64,000 nucleotides of DNA. Origin: Portulaca oleracea. Taxonomy: Eukaryota > Streptophyta > Magnoliopsida > Caryophyllales > Portulacaceae. Both the position numbers and the translations under genes were made by a program. The notes under the pieces are model-generated. The model saw only the letters and a list, made by a program, of their open reading frames with translations, searched no databases and was not told where the DNA came from. Below are positions 20,455 through 32,293 of this stretch, one piece after another (within the stretch, counting starts at the first letter, position 1; each line of letters opens with the position of its first letter). The stretch covers positions 11,240,001 to 11,304,000 of the forward strand of contig CM055882.1 of assembly GCA_029582165.1 (NCBI GenBank), given 5' to 3'.

Positions 20455-21264
20455 TATGTAATGTCAATAAATAACTTATATGCATATGTGTATAAAAGAG
20501 AGATAGTGCAAGAGAAAGAGATAAAGTATGTAATGTCAATAAATAACTTATAAGCACTGTTGAGTTGTAATTATAAATTGCCCATTTTCAATAAAGGGGA
20601 ATTCTTTTGTAGTGATTTTGGACACTGTTATGATTGAATAAATTTTGGTTGGAGCGACCTCTAATTATATAAAACAAAACTCATTTACATGCATAAATAA
20701 GTCATGGCCGTTCATTTATTTACTTATATACATATTTAACAATATGATTGCGATAAAATAAAATAAATAAAATATTGTGATGAATAATAAATATCATACT
20801 ATCTACCTTGAAAAAAAAGTAAATTAATATCGTACTATATATTTTTGCCCTAAACATAGTATGATAGCTTCCCATTAAATGTTATTTTATGTTGTGCCAC
20901 CCATAAAACTTTAAGATTCATGTTTGGACATATGCTTTCTTGTTCTTGTTCAAATTGATATTGTGTGGCAGTTCTTCAAGGTAGAACCCGACCCAAATAT
21001 TCACTTCTTGAAAAGGCAAAATAAGATAATAAGACTTGCGAGTTTTGCAACTCACCTTAATCCTCATGTATACATTTTTGTGCCCCAGGAAAGCTTGCAA
21101 AACCCCAATAACATTACATGCATGATAACACAAATTTCTAAACTTTTATTTTATCTGGAAGTATAGTAACCTGCTTTGGCACTCCTACAGCATCCGACAC
21201 CAATAAAATGAGCAAGTATATCAAAAAGATGCATATAATACAAATTTACATGACATGAAGAACA
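20455..21264. other. AT-rich intergenic DNA
   Basis: No gene is visible. A TATGTAATGTCAATAAATAACTTATA-like phrase is repeated at about 20455 and 20527, 72 bp apart. Short frames at 20918-21166 overlap on both strands and lack any family signature. Confidence 0.35.
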
Positions 21265-21354
21265 AATACTCATTTAGGCAAAATCAGAACCAATACTCAT
21301 TTAGGCAAAATCAGAGCCAATACTCATTTGGGCAAAATCAGAGCCAATACTCAA
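21265..21354 (+). repeat. 27-bp tandem repeat, about 3.3 copies
   Basis: The unit reads AATACTCATTTAGGCAAAAT then CAGAGCC, with one or two base changes between copies. It lies in AT-rich intergenic DNA; no gene is near. Confidence 0.85.
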
Positions 21355-21982
21355 CGAAATTAACTGCAAAAAGAGCAAAATGTAAATCAGTTTTGATGAA
21401 AAATTAACAAATAATACAATAGATAACAACAGATAATAACTGTAATTAGGGGGCTATAAAAACTGCAACGGCCCAACAGCGGTTATTTTTTGATCTGACG
21501 GCTGAAATTTTATTTGGAAAAAAATCAACGGTTGTCAATATCTATTGCATATGAGTGTCCGGTTGGAGGAGGGAAAGGATTTCACAAACCTCATTCTAAA
21601 ATTTATAATATAGAGATACGTACATTATCAAAAATATATCAATGTAATTCTGCACAAAAACCAAATATATCTTTGATTCAATGATCAGGTAGGAATTCAT
21701 TAAGGAGGAGACAAAGTTGTCAAATTGAATGTCACTGCCATATCTACCAGCATAACAAAAACACATATCTTGGTTAACTAATTATTATAATATGTTAAAT
21801 TAAAAATTAAACTTTAGTTAACTAATTATTTTTCGAAGACTAAATTATGCAAGGAAAAAATGTTAATCTATACAGTGAAAAGTTGTCAAAGAGATGGCCC
21901 TATAAGATTTTTAACAAACAATATACAGTATCCTAAAAAATAAATAATTATATAACCAAAACATGGAAAACATACCATATTG

Positions 21983-22019
<37 letters not shown>

Positions 22020-22407
22020 TTATTAGATTATTTTCCTTTTCGAGGTATTGTTAGATTATTTTTATTATAAATTTCACATAATTTTGATTAATAAATATTT
22101 CTTCTTAATAATTAACCTAATTAAACATAGAAAGGAGATATGCAGAGATGCCTTGAAGTGAAGGTCGAGGACTATTAATACACCGGCAATATTCCAAATC
22201 TTTCTTGGAAGCACACCTTTGCGAAAGCACCAAAATTGGGTGGGCCTCTTAGAGCTAACAAAAGATATATGAAGTATGAGATAATTATGTGCCTGAATAT
22301 TATGCTATCATAATAACCACAGAATTCTTTTGGGATATTTACTATACATACATGCCATCCACAGTTAATTTTGGGACATACCTTAATATAAATAATTGTA
22401 GAGTATT
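21355..22407. other. AT-rich intergenic DNA
   Basis: No gene. A (TA)n microsatellite lies at about 21990-22016. The rest is not recognisable. Confidence 0.35.
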
Positions 22408-22615
22408 ACCTTCGTTCCAAAATATTTGGACATTTGACTAAATTTTCATAGTTGATTATTCGTAAATTACAATGAGCTACAATATGAACTATTGTCATAC
22501 TAATTTTTAGTCAAATATCTTTCTAATGATGTTAATTTCATATTGCATTGTAACACGTTATAATTTGTGAGTAATCAACAGTTAAAACCTAGTCAAACGA
22601 ACAAACATATTGGAA
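22408..22615. mobile_element. Stowaway-like MITE (diverged)
   Basis: The stretch starts ACCTTCGTTCCAAAATATTT and its inner parts are self-complementary (TAGTTGATTATTCGTAAATTA near the left, TAATTTGTGAGTAATCAACAG near the right). The right terminus (AACAAACATATTGGAA) is incomplete. Assignment rests on the CCTTCGTTCC terminus and fold-back structure. Confidence 0.45.
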
Positions 22616-22828
22616 GCAGTGGCAAATCCAGACATTCATTTTAGGGGTGTCCAATATACTTGTTATTATATAGACGCTTTTTAAAAAATAAAATTTAAAT
22701 AAATAACAATAAAAATAAAAATAAATTTTAAATGACATATTTACAAGCTTAACAAAATTTTACATCTGATACTCAATTACCCAATTCATTGACTTGTACT
22801 ATTTGTTTATAAAAAAAATAATTCAGTA

Positions 22829-23081
22829 CTCCCTTCGTCCCAATTAATTTGTCCAGTTTACTATTTCACTGTCTTCGATGCAACACTTTGACCACTAATA
22901 TTTCACATTTTATCTTAGCAAGACTAATAATATTGTCTTTAGGTATAAAAAAATTCATCATAAATCTAATAGTGGTAGTCTTATATAATAACTCAACATA
23001 TAATTTGATAAATTAACGAGCAAAATTTAAAAATTTTGACTTTATTAATCAACTTGGACAAGTTATTTAGGACAAATGGAG
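22829..23081. mobile_element. Stowaway MITE
   Basis: The 253-bp element begins CTCCCTTCGTCCCAATTAA and ends TTAGGACAAATGGAG, with TA on both sides (22827-22828 and 23082-23083). These are the standard terminal motif and target duplication of Stowaway elements. Confidence 0.75.
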
Positions 23082-23539
23082 TATTATTTTAAGGTTTTTG
23101 AGTTGCTGCTAAATTGGACACCCTTATTATATACTTTGGAATTTTTTATACGGTGTCCGCTTGCTCCAATTAAGAAAATTTCTTCCGAATAACATTAGAG
23201 AATCACAAATTTTTCTTTGGCCCCTGATTGGAAGGGAAGTAATATGTACCATTGTAGAATAATGAAATCGCATCCCTGAAAGAATACAAGACAAGAAGGA
23301 AAAGAAATTAAATTTTGTAGAAGAATGAAATCAACAGTTAAAATCTAGTCAAACGGGAGTCTCAATTTTTTTTTAGTTGGACGTTACTACCATATCCCCG
23401 AAAGAATACAAGATAAGAAGGAAAAGAAACTAACAAACGATAATTGTTTACTTCAACTTAATCAAACGAAAGAAAAGTTCAAATTCTAGAGACAACATAA
23501 CCAACATTAATTAACTTCGATTCTAATCATAAACTAAAC
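23082..23539. other. Intergenic DNA with a local repeat
   Basis: No gene. A phrase CCCTGAAAGAATACAAGACAAG / CCCCGAAAGAATACAAGATAAG with GAAGGAAAAGAAA is repeated about 120 bp apart (about 23274 and 23396). Confidence 0.4.
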
Positions 23540-24250
23540 TTTATTTGCAAACTTCTAATTTCGATGTCATCCCTTCTAGAACTTGTTCCCATCACAAAAA
23601 CCTTCACCTGAAAACAAAACATTTAAAAACATGACGAGGACTCAATAATATCTACCCATAACTGTCAAAACAAGTTAAAATTCATTTCAATTCATTTAGG
23701 GAGAGAATGAACAAGTCAAACCATTTCACAAACCATTTCCAGAAGTATAAAACAATTTTCTTCAACCCAAAACCAATTCACATTTTATTATGAGGGCGGG
23801 ATACCACATCCCTTAAAGTAAGATAACAAACCGGATCCCAAATCCCTTGCCTACCACAGGCTATGACCAGAATTATCGAGATAACACATCCCCCCTACCA
23901 CGTACAGACTACGACAAGAATTATCAAAACTATATCAGGCATCCCCTGATCTCTCGGTCCATAACCTGTAGGATACCTAATCTTGGTCTCTGGGTTATCC
24001 CCTGCAACCCGCTTAATGTTCCACTTTGAATTATTAGTATATATCTTATGCATTCTCAGCTCACAATTCTCAACTCAAACCCAACTCAGGTCATCAAAAC
24101 TAGTAACAAAACCACGTACAAAAGACCATCTCAATATCCGCAACTCAGAAATCAACAGTCGCAAACAATAATCAAAACAAACGGTCTAGTTTTTCCACAT
24201 AAAGTCCCTTTCGGGATGCAAATTTCAAAACAAGTTAGGGAACAACAAAA
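23540..24250 (-). repeat. Fragment of the large Ty3-like LTR, inverted
   Basis: The reverse complement of this region aligns with 31830-32540 inside the solo LTR at 28913-32776. Shared blocks include CACCTGAAAACAAAACATTT, CAATAATATCTACCC or CAATAATGTCTACCC, TTCATTTCAATTCATTT, GGCGGGATACCA, and CCCTTTCGGGATGCAA. The tandem-repeat part is diverged and shorter here. It is a truncated older copy of the same LTR family. Confidence 0.75.
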
Positions 24251-24916
24251 ACAGATGATTTGAGTTGGGCTTTGGGCTTAAGCCCAAATTAAATGATTAT
24301 TTTCTTATTCTTTAAAAAAATATTATTATTTTCTGCATCACTTCTGACACTTGACAACTTGTGGCTGGTCGGGATTTAATTTTGACTAAATGAGCCCCCC
24401 GAATTCAACTTGACATGCGACAGTTTGTAATTGGTCAAATAAAAATTAATTTATTTTCCACTTGCAATTTTCTGATTAGTCGACAAATTTTTGCCTCCTA
24501 CATACGTGGACAGCTCAAGTGTTAACCGATAAATTTCACAAAATACGCGGGATATAGAATAACACATTAATGATGTAACGGTAAACACATTCTAATTTTC
24601 GGGGTCTTAAAGATATAGATACAGACACATTCATATTCTTACATACATGCATGCATGCACACATTAACACATGTGTGTGTTTATGATGGAGTTGGGGAGA
24701 TAAACAGTATGATACGAACCAAGGTTAAAAACAACACATAAAATGATAAAAATGGTTTGAGAATTTAGCATTATAAAACATCAAACAACGGTAAAGTATC
24801 TCAACTACATCAAAATGAATCATCCCATATAAAGAATGGGAAAGGAGCAAGGGATTTCATCTTATCTCACTCATCTTAAAGGAGAAAAATCGACAATTAA
24901 CAAGATAATCGTTCAT
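24251..24916. other. Intergenic DNA downstream of the beta-amylase gene
   Basis: No gene. It should include the 3' untranslated region and polyadenylation region of the minus-strand amylase gene. A CATGCATGCATGCA run lies near 24645. Confidence 0.35.
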
Positions 24917-26923
24917 TTAATGCATTAGAGCAACAGCAGCCTCTTGAACAAGAGGTTGTGTGATGTAAACAAAGTGTCCGGCTTCTCTTTCCATTTGCTC
25001 CCAACTTTGGTTAGCCTCGTTCCCTTCCTTCATCTTCTTCACAAATGCAACGAACTTTCTCCAGTTATCTGCCTGTAATAAATCTGGGTTCATCCTAAGG
25101 TATGTGAAGGCACACATTTTCTTGTCCACATTCATTGCTGTTGTCATCAATATCTGTTCATGAGCGTACTCATCGTACCTTGGCAGTGCATTTTCTCCAG
25201 CTAAAGGGACTTGCGCCTGTTTTGTGGCCATCGCCACTTGCCTTACTAGCTTCTCAGGAGCGCATTGTGCGTCTTGGGGTTGCTCATGGTCACGCATCTC
25301 AATACATGTAAAGTTGAAGATTGCACCGTGTTTAGCAAGCATGTTAGCAATTGGAATGTAGCCATCTCTGAATCGGGTGTTGTAGTAGCCAGCAGTCAAC
25401 TCAGGGGCATGGGAGCGTGTTCCGTAGTGCCAATGAATTCCAGCCACCTTGACTGAGATTTTGACTTTGGGATCCTCGAAAATGGATGTGGTTCTGCTTA
25501 AGATCCTATCACCGTGGTCCAAGAGCATTTGGGAGTACCAACTAAGGAAGAACTCTCCATAAGGGTTGCACCAACCTCCCCCTTCTTTTCTAAAGAATTG
25601 TGTGTCTTCTGGCCAATTGTTATAATTTCCAGCATCAGTTGGCCCAGAATGACCCCATTCTGGCTTCCCAGCAGCCTCAGCAGCAGCTTTAAGACTTTGT
25701 TTCATGTACTTGTCGAAACATTGGAAGGCACCAATTCCAGGGAATCTCCATACTCCATCTTGCTCTGGGTACGACGGGTATCGAAGTTCACCAGCTGGAC
25801 CCATACCTACTTGTATTTCCTAGTAAATTGATTTTTTTTTTCCAGAAAAGTTAGTGTAACATAGATGAAGAAAAATTAAAATCCAGACCTATGTTTTTCT
25901 CAATTGGGCATAAATAGCATTTGTAGTAATTGATACAATTTTACTTTGAATCAATAGTAATTGAAACCCTAACTTGCACTTACCACAATGGTATTACCAA
26001 GAAGGTGTCGAAATTGGTCCCTGAAAGCGCGCATAAAATCGGCGTAACAATCAACAGGTGTTCGACCCTTCAAAGCAGGAACTTCATCAGCCCCAAGTGA
26101 CAAATATTCGTAGTTCCTTCTACCCCATTGGTCAGTGTATGCAAGGTCTGGGTTCTTGTACATCTCTTCCACTACCCATTTTGGTAATGGAATCCTATTG
26201 ATTCATCGCAATGAAAAGATAAGAATATTACCAAAAGGATGGTCATATATAATGAAATAAGACATTGTGAACCATAATAAACTCTTCTTTAAAGTATTCA
26301 AGATGAAATTAAGGCAAGGAAGAAACATACGTTACAGAGTCACCAACATTGCCTCCACATTGGTGGAAAGACATAACAGCCTGGACTTTGAGACCATGTT
26401 TGTGAGCCATCTCAATCAATTCGATGTATCCACCCCAGTTATATTCTCCAGGGTTTTCACGTTCTACTAGGCCCCACCACACATCCATCATTATACCCTT
26501 TACCCCTGCACTCTTCAACGCTTGTAAGCTGGTGTCCATAGCCTTTCTCCGATTCATCGTATTGTCCATCCGAACACTGTCCAACGGCATCATTACAAAT
26601 ACTGGCACTCCGTTTTCCTTTTCTTCTTGTTGTCCCTTTTGCATTGTTGTTGCTAACTCTGTTGCGCCCATTGTCGAGAAAGCCTTGCAGGCTGATGACA
26701 AAGATCGTCGGACTGGAGAACGTGAGGAAGATGTTGGACTTGGGAACTCGGCGGTCACGGGTGCTCCTTCGCGGTGCAAGTTACAATTGATTCTAGGAGA
26801 CTTCCATACCATATAGGTGCTTATGGTTGTCCTTGTAGGTTTTCCAGAGACGTTGAACCCCATTTCCATTGGGATTGGGGTGCCAGAGAGGGCTTTCATT
26901 TGGTGTGTAACACTCATTGCCAT
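24917..26923 (-). CDS. BAM1: Chloroplast beta-amylase, BAM1 type
   Basis: Three exons on the minus strand: 26923-26331, 26194-25984 and 25819-24917, giving 568 residues. Splice sites are GT/AG and phases close exactly (AC+G making Thr in DSVTIPLP). The enzyme releases maltose from starch ends in the stroma. The first 70 or so residues are Ser/Thr/Arg-rich and fit a transit peptide. Glycoside hydrolase 14 blocks follow: [30 protein letters not shown], and catalytic Glu279 ([14 protein letters not shown]) and Glu477 ([11 protein letters not shown]). The [16 protein letters not shown] motif and the AVALMH end resemble Arabidopsis BAM1 (known for thioredoxin control) rather than BAM3. Cys79 and Cys504 could be the redox pair, but that is a guess from family knowledge. 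A TATTAAAAG box about 240 bp upstream could be the promoter. Confidence 0.94.
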
Positions 26924-27472
26924 TATTTCTATTTCTTTTTTTTATTAAGCACCGAGGAAATTATGTGAATGAATTTGCAGTTCAATAGTGTAGGAGAGAG
27001 AGAGAAAGGAAAAAAAAGAGACAATGAAACTTGAGATAAGACTGCCACCAAGAGGAATGAGGATGGCAGACTTAACTCTGTCTCTATCTTTCTCCCTCTC
27101 CCGCAATCCTCAATGCTATAAGAAAATTGTTACTGCATTATGATAAGTTGTTCAAAGGCTTTTAATAGGGGGGTTATTCCCTTACAAATCTCCTTTAATG
27201 TGGCTCACATTTTTTTTCCTCTTATCTAATTATAACGTTGTTCTATTTTAAGATATATGTTTATTTCAATACAGTTATTTCCATAAAGTTCTCCAAAAAA
27301 ATTGTTAATATAAAAAAATTGATGATGCTTATTTAATAAAAAAAAAATAACTTGTTCCAGCTATTTCTTGATCATGTACAAGTTAATATACGAATAATAT
27401 AGATTTGTGTTTTTTTTAATCATATGAGCAAGAGATAGTTATTTTAGAGAAAGGAGTTAATTTTTCAACCAT

Positions 27473-27504
<32 letters not shown>

Positions 27505-27666
27505 GTGTATCTCTTGCGCGCGCGCATGTGTGTTTGGTAAGTTTAGTTGTGTTTATTTTTTCAACCCTATATTTTAAAAATAATTTTGACCCCTATCACC
27601 TTTTTGGTACTGACATAAACATCCCCAGACGCAATATTTTCAGGCAAAAATTATTTGTTGTTTCAC
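26924..27666. other. Beta-amylase promoter side and microsatellites
   Basis: No other gene. A GA-rich leader (CTCTCTC on the minus strand, about 26993-27006) probably belongs to the amylase 5' untranslated region. An (AC)n-(AT)n-(GC)n microsatellite lies at 27474-27530. Confidence 0.4.
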
Positions 27667-27933
27667 ATAAATGACATTAGATCATTATTTATATGTGATT
27701 GGTTGAGATTATCATCCAAAAAGTCAAAACTAATAACTTGTAGCAGAAAAATGAAGTTAAGAGGGGGTATATACCAATACCTGCAATGTGATAAGGGGTA
27801 GAAATGATTATCAAAGGGTGAGGGTAAAAAAAAATAATTACATCAAAATCCAAGGGGTGTATACACACACAGGGACACACACACACACGTACATACATAC
27901 ATACATACATACATACATACATACATACATACA

Positions 27934-27967
<34 letters not shown>

Positions 27968-28263
27968 AACACACACACACACACACACACACATATAAGG
28001 AGTGGATCCTATTGGAAGAGAGTTTAGGTAGAAAGGTGAGAAGAGTAATCTCGATCATTGATTTTGAATCTGACGGTGTGTGGTCATGGATATTAGGGAG
28101 TGTGGTCATACAATTCAGGGAGTGTGGTCTTGGATATTAAGAAGTGTGGTCATGAAATCTATAACCACACCCCATAATATCCATGACCACACACTGTCAG
28201 ATGTAAAATCAAGGGTTGAAATTTACTCTTCTCACATTCCTACCTAAACGCTCTTCCTACCGA
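27667..28263 (+). repeat. Tandem duplication, unit 1
   Basis: This unit and the next (28264-28841) are near-identical from ATAAATGACATTAGATC onward, apart from microsatellite length. Each contains (CA)n, a long (CATA)n block (27890-27961 here) and a MITE-like inverted repeat (28014-28257 here). The frames across the (CATA)n block are low-complexity artefacts. Confidence 0.9.
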
Positions 28264-28838
28264 ATAAATGACATTAGATCATTATTTATATGTGATTGGT
28301 TGAGATTATCATCCAAAAAGTCAAAACTAATAACTTGTAGCAGAAAAATGAAGTCAAGAGGGGGTATATATCAATACCTGCAATGTGATAAGGGGTAGAA
28401 ATGATTATCAAAGGGTGAGGGTAAAAAAAATAGTTACATCAAAATGCAAGGGGTGTATACACACACACACACACGTACATACATACATACATACATACAT
28501 ACATACATACATACATACATACATACATACATACACGCGCGCGCGCACACATACACACATGTAGGGAGTGGATCCTGTTGGAAGAGTGTTTAGGTAGAAA
28601 GGTGAGAAGAGTAATCTCGATCATTGATTTTGAAACTGACAGTGTGTGATCATGGATATTAGGGAGTGTGGTCATACAATTCAGGGATTGTGGTCTTGGA
28701 TATTAAGAAGTGTGGTCATGAAATCTATAACCACACCCCATAATATCCATGACCAGACACTGTCAAATGTAAAATCAAGGGTTGAAATTTACTCTTCTCA
28801 CCTTCCTACCTAAACGCTCTTCCTACCGAGTCCATTCC

Positions 28839-28841
<3 letters not shown>
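28264..28841 (+). repeat. Tandem duplication, unit 2
   Basis: Second copy of the unit at 27667-28263, with its (CATA)n block at about 28476-28534 followed by a (GC)n stretch. The very high identity between units outside the microsatellites points to a recent event. Confidence 0.9.
28562..28841. mobile_element. MITE-like inverted repeat element
   Basis: The 280-bp element begins TAGGGAGTGGATCC and ends GAGTCCATTCCCTA. The arms pair over about 100 bp, through GGAAGAG-GTTTAGGTAG, GGTGAGAAGAGTAA, and TGTGGTCATGGATATTA. The sister copy in unit 1 (core 28014-28257) has lost its outer right end at the duplication joint, which shows the duplication happened after the MITE inserted. Superfamily is unknown. 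Confidence 0.65.
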
Positions 28842-28898
<57 letters not shown>

Positions 28899-28912
28899 TG
28901 TGTGTATATGTG
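28842..28912. repeat. (GT)n microsatellite
   Basis: An almost pure GT run with a few TATG interruptions, into which the large LTR element appears to have inserted at its right end. Confidence 0.9.
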
Positions 28913-29898
28913 TGTAAAACCCCGAAAAAAATCCAACGATGTTGACCGTGACGTCGTTAATAAAATAGGTTTGACTTCGTTATTTACTGTTGTTCGTAAT
29001 GTGTTTATTTATGCTAACGCTTGAGCTCGTAGGACCGTTGAGGGGCTAACAAGGGTAGAATAGTAATTTCCACTGGTTAATATTATTATGTGATTAATTA
29101 CGTGAATATTATTTGCTATGTGATTATATGATTATTAGTATTAATATTATTATTACTATTATTAATAATTCTTTAAATCTGTTTTTAGCTTAATGGGTTG
29201 GGTTAGGAATAGGATTAGTTAATTGGGCCTAATTAAATGGGTAGTATATATACACCTCTCCTTCCCCTCTCAAACCCTAAACCCTAATAATTCCTCCCAA
29301 AACCCTAACCCTACAACCTCTCCTCCCTCTCTCCCTCTCTCGGCCACCACCAAGCCGCCGCCTACCACCAAAGACCACGCCCTAGCCGCCGCGCTGCGCA
29401 ACCACCGACCACCGCAACCATCTTCTCCTTCCTCTTCCTCTCTTTCTTTCCTTTTCGTTCGTTCCATCGCACCACCACCGTCACCACCGCCTGCGTCGCC
29501 CTCCCGACCACCGCAGGCAACCACCGCGGGATCCCATCGTCGCCGGTAACCGCCACTCTTTTCTCCTTTTCTCCTTTCTTTCTCTCTCTTTCCTCCCTTG
29601 CGCTAACCGTTGTTTCGCCGCCATCATCGCCGGCCGCCGCGACCTTTGGTGTCGCCGTCGCTGCCCGACCACCAGACGACCTCTGCTCCGCCACCCTAAC
29701 GTCGCCGGAGCCCTCCCCAGCCGAAGGAAAGCAGTCGACCACCACCATCGGTTGTTGCTCCGAAAAACCGACGTCAACAACCTCCCTCCGACGAGCCAGC
29801 CGCCGACGCCTGCCACCTGCGACCCCGACGCACCCCCTCCGACCGCCGCCCGCCGTCGCCGTCGCCAGAAACCGCCTCTCTGCTTAACTTACGTAAAA

Positions 29899-29928
29899 CC
29901 CTAACCCTAACCCTAACCCTAACCCTAA
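29899..29928 (+). repeat. Interstitial CCCTAA array (5 units)
   Basis: Five exact CCCTAA hexamers follow AAAA, making also one AAACCCTAA telo-box. The canonical plant telomere unit is CCCTAAA, so the six-base form here is of the TTAGGG type. It lies inside the large LTR, so it is not a chromosome end. Confidence 0.9.
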
Positions 29929-32146
29929 CCTAATCTGATTCTAACTAATTCATTTTCTTTTTCTTTTTCTTTTATTTTCTTGTTTTAATATTAAAAAAAT
30001 CTGATTATATATATTTGTAATTTTTATTGTTATTAAATTATGTAATTTTTGTAATTAGGGGAAATTAATTGTAATTATTTTCTTGTTGTAATTATGTGTA
30101 AATTCCTAATTGTTATGTGTAATTTTATGTTATAAAATTGTAATTAGATTTAGGTTGTAATAGTTGGTTATTAGGTTTAAAAGTGGTTCTTTAATATTCT
30201 TTATATTCTTTTATGAATCGTTTAGACCACAATATTATTGTATGTATAAATTTGGAAACTTATTTACCTAGGTTAAATTCTTGAATGTCGAGTTATTAAT
30301 TCGTTATGTTTTTATTGTTCCTTAAAATAAATCTTGTTAAGTTGTTAAATAAATTAAGTTGGTTTCTTGTTAATAAAACTTTAAATTCTTGATTAGTAGT
30401 TATGTTTATCGTACTTTATATGTTCTTTGTTTTCTTTAAAGGTTATTCATGTTTAAGGTTGTTAGATAAATTAGGTTGACTTAATAAAAGTATAATTCGT
30501 GCTTAGTAATTCTTGAATTCTTGAATATTAGTTAAGAAATTTACATATTGATCTCTTTTAAAAGTTATCCATGATTAAGTTGTTAAGTGAATTAGATTTG
30601 TTTAACTATTAAAAGTTTAATTTTGTTAGTAATTCACGTTTCTTGTTAAATCTTGATTCTTGAAAATTAATTAGGTCTCTTGTTTTCATTAAGTTAAATA
30701 TTATATGTTCTTTTATTTCTTTCTTAGGGTTCATTCTTGTTTAATTCATGTTTAATCTTGACTAAATAAGTTAGGTTGAGTTTATTGTTTATTGGTTCTT
30801 GGTTCTTGATTTAATCTTGTTTAAAAGAAATTAGTTTTGTTTAGGATTCTTGATTAGAAGTTTAAATGTTTATATGCTCTTTATAAGGTTAGTATTAGAA
30901 TATATGCACATAAGGTATGCCATGTTAGTGTATGAAATTTTTGTGCATGTTTTAGGATTAGATTAAATTATTAAAGTTGATTTCATGTGTTGCAATTTGG
31001 TTTTTATGATGCGAAGTTTGATGTTTGAACCCTAAGTTAGGTTGGGCTTTATACCTTAGACCCTAGTTACTGTTTTGAGCCCAAATTAGGACCCCGGGAT
31101 CGAATGGTGGAAGTTAGAACTAAAATTATAAATTAAATAAGAACCGTTATCGGGACAGTTTCGTTAGCACCTAAAGATCGGGTTGCCACGGTTAGCGTAG
31201 TTGTCTTTTGATCAAACCCTTTGGACTGGAGGTTCCCTTAGATGTTAGGAACCATAGGAATTTTACGGATTGAACGTTTGATTTGTATAGCCCGAGTTAT
31301 AACCGTTTTACCAGAACCTGTCAGAACTGGACCAATGAGAAAGACGGGTGTTTTTGGAGTCCTTCGGGACTGAGTTGGGCTTAACCATCAACATAGAAGT
31401 TTTAGTAGACATCTCGAGGTTTCCGAAAAGTCCAGAACCAGCCCCGTAGGATGTCGGGAAGTCGAGTTGTGACTCGTTTTATGTGAACGTTATAATCTGT
31501 CCTATGCTTGCTTCTTTTTATAATAATTGTTGAGTGAAAATAATATGTGATCTTGTTATGTGTTTTATTGGAGGTGTTAAGTGTAATTTCATAAATGATA
31601 GGAACCTAAGTGTTCCTAGGGGATGGGTTAGGTAGTTAATAGTTAATACTAACTTCGTTAGAACGCGTGTTGATTAGATAATTATTCTTATTCTAGGCCC
31701 GAGTTAGTGCGAGACGTTAGTGAGCTCAAGTGTGTTCTTCTTTTGTTGTGCTGTGAAGTATATCAGGTAATGTCTATGCTCTAATCCCCACCGGGATGCT
31801 CTTTAAATGTGTTTTTAGTGTTTCTAATATGTTTTGAGAATTGCATCCCGAAAGGGGACTTTTGTGGAAATACGACCATATGTTTTGATAATCTTTTTGA
31901 TTCGATTGTGATTTTGGTTTACTTGAGTTGAGAAATTGGATGGTCTTTTATTCGAAGTTTTGTTAATGGTTTTGATAACTTGGGATGGTTTGACTTGAGA
32001 GTCGTGAGTTGAGTTTGAATATTGTATAAATAATTCAAGTGGAAACGTTAAGCGGGTTTCGAGGATAACTTTGTTGTGCAGGTGTAACAACCTGCAGGGT
32101 TATGGACCAGGAGATCAGGGCTTCCTTCCCTGATATAGGATAGTAT

Positions 32147-32293
32147 TTGATGCCTTTGGTAGGCGATATTATTGATGCCTTTGGTAGGCGATGTTCTTGA
32201 TGCCTTTGGTAGGCGATGTTTTATGCCTTTGGTAGGCGATGTTATTTATGCCTTTGGTAGGCGATGTTCTTGGTGCCTTTGGTAGGCGATGTT
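32147..32293 (+). repeat. Tandem repeat inside the LTR, 6 copies
   Basis: The unit core ATGCCTTTGGTAGGCGAT occurs six times, spaced 22-24 bp. The inner TGCCTTTGGTAGGC is partly self-complementary (GCCT/AGGC), so each copy could form a small hairpin. Confidence 0.92.

Noticed and set aside
27689..28109. Open frames rich in Cys-Val or Tyr-Ile-His on both strands
   Set aside because: They are translations of (CATA)n and (CA)n microsatellites, open in several frames at once and without any start context or conservation.
29223..29816. Pro/Arg/Ala-rich frames in the GC-rich segment as a protein gene
   Set aside because: Frames are open on both strands only because of the base composition, sit inside an LTR, and show no domain. 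Kept as a finding about the segment, not as a gene.
29899..29928. A chromosome end or telomere fusion
   Set aside because: Only five units are present, inside an LTR that continues for kilobases on both sides, and the unit is not the usual plant one.
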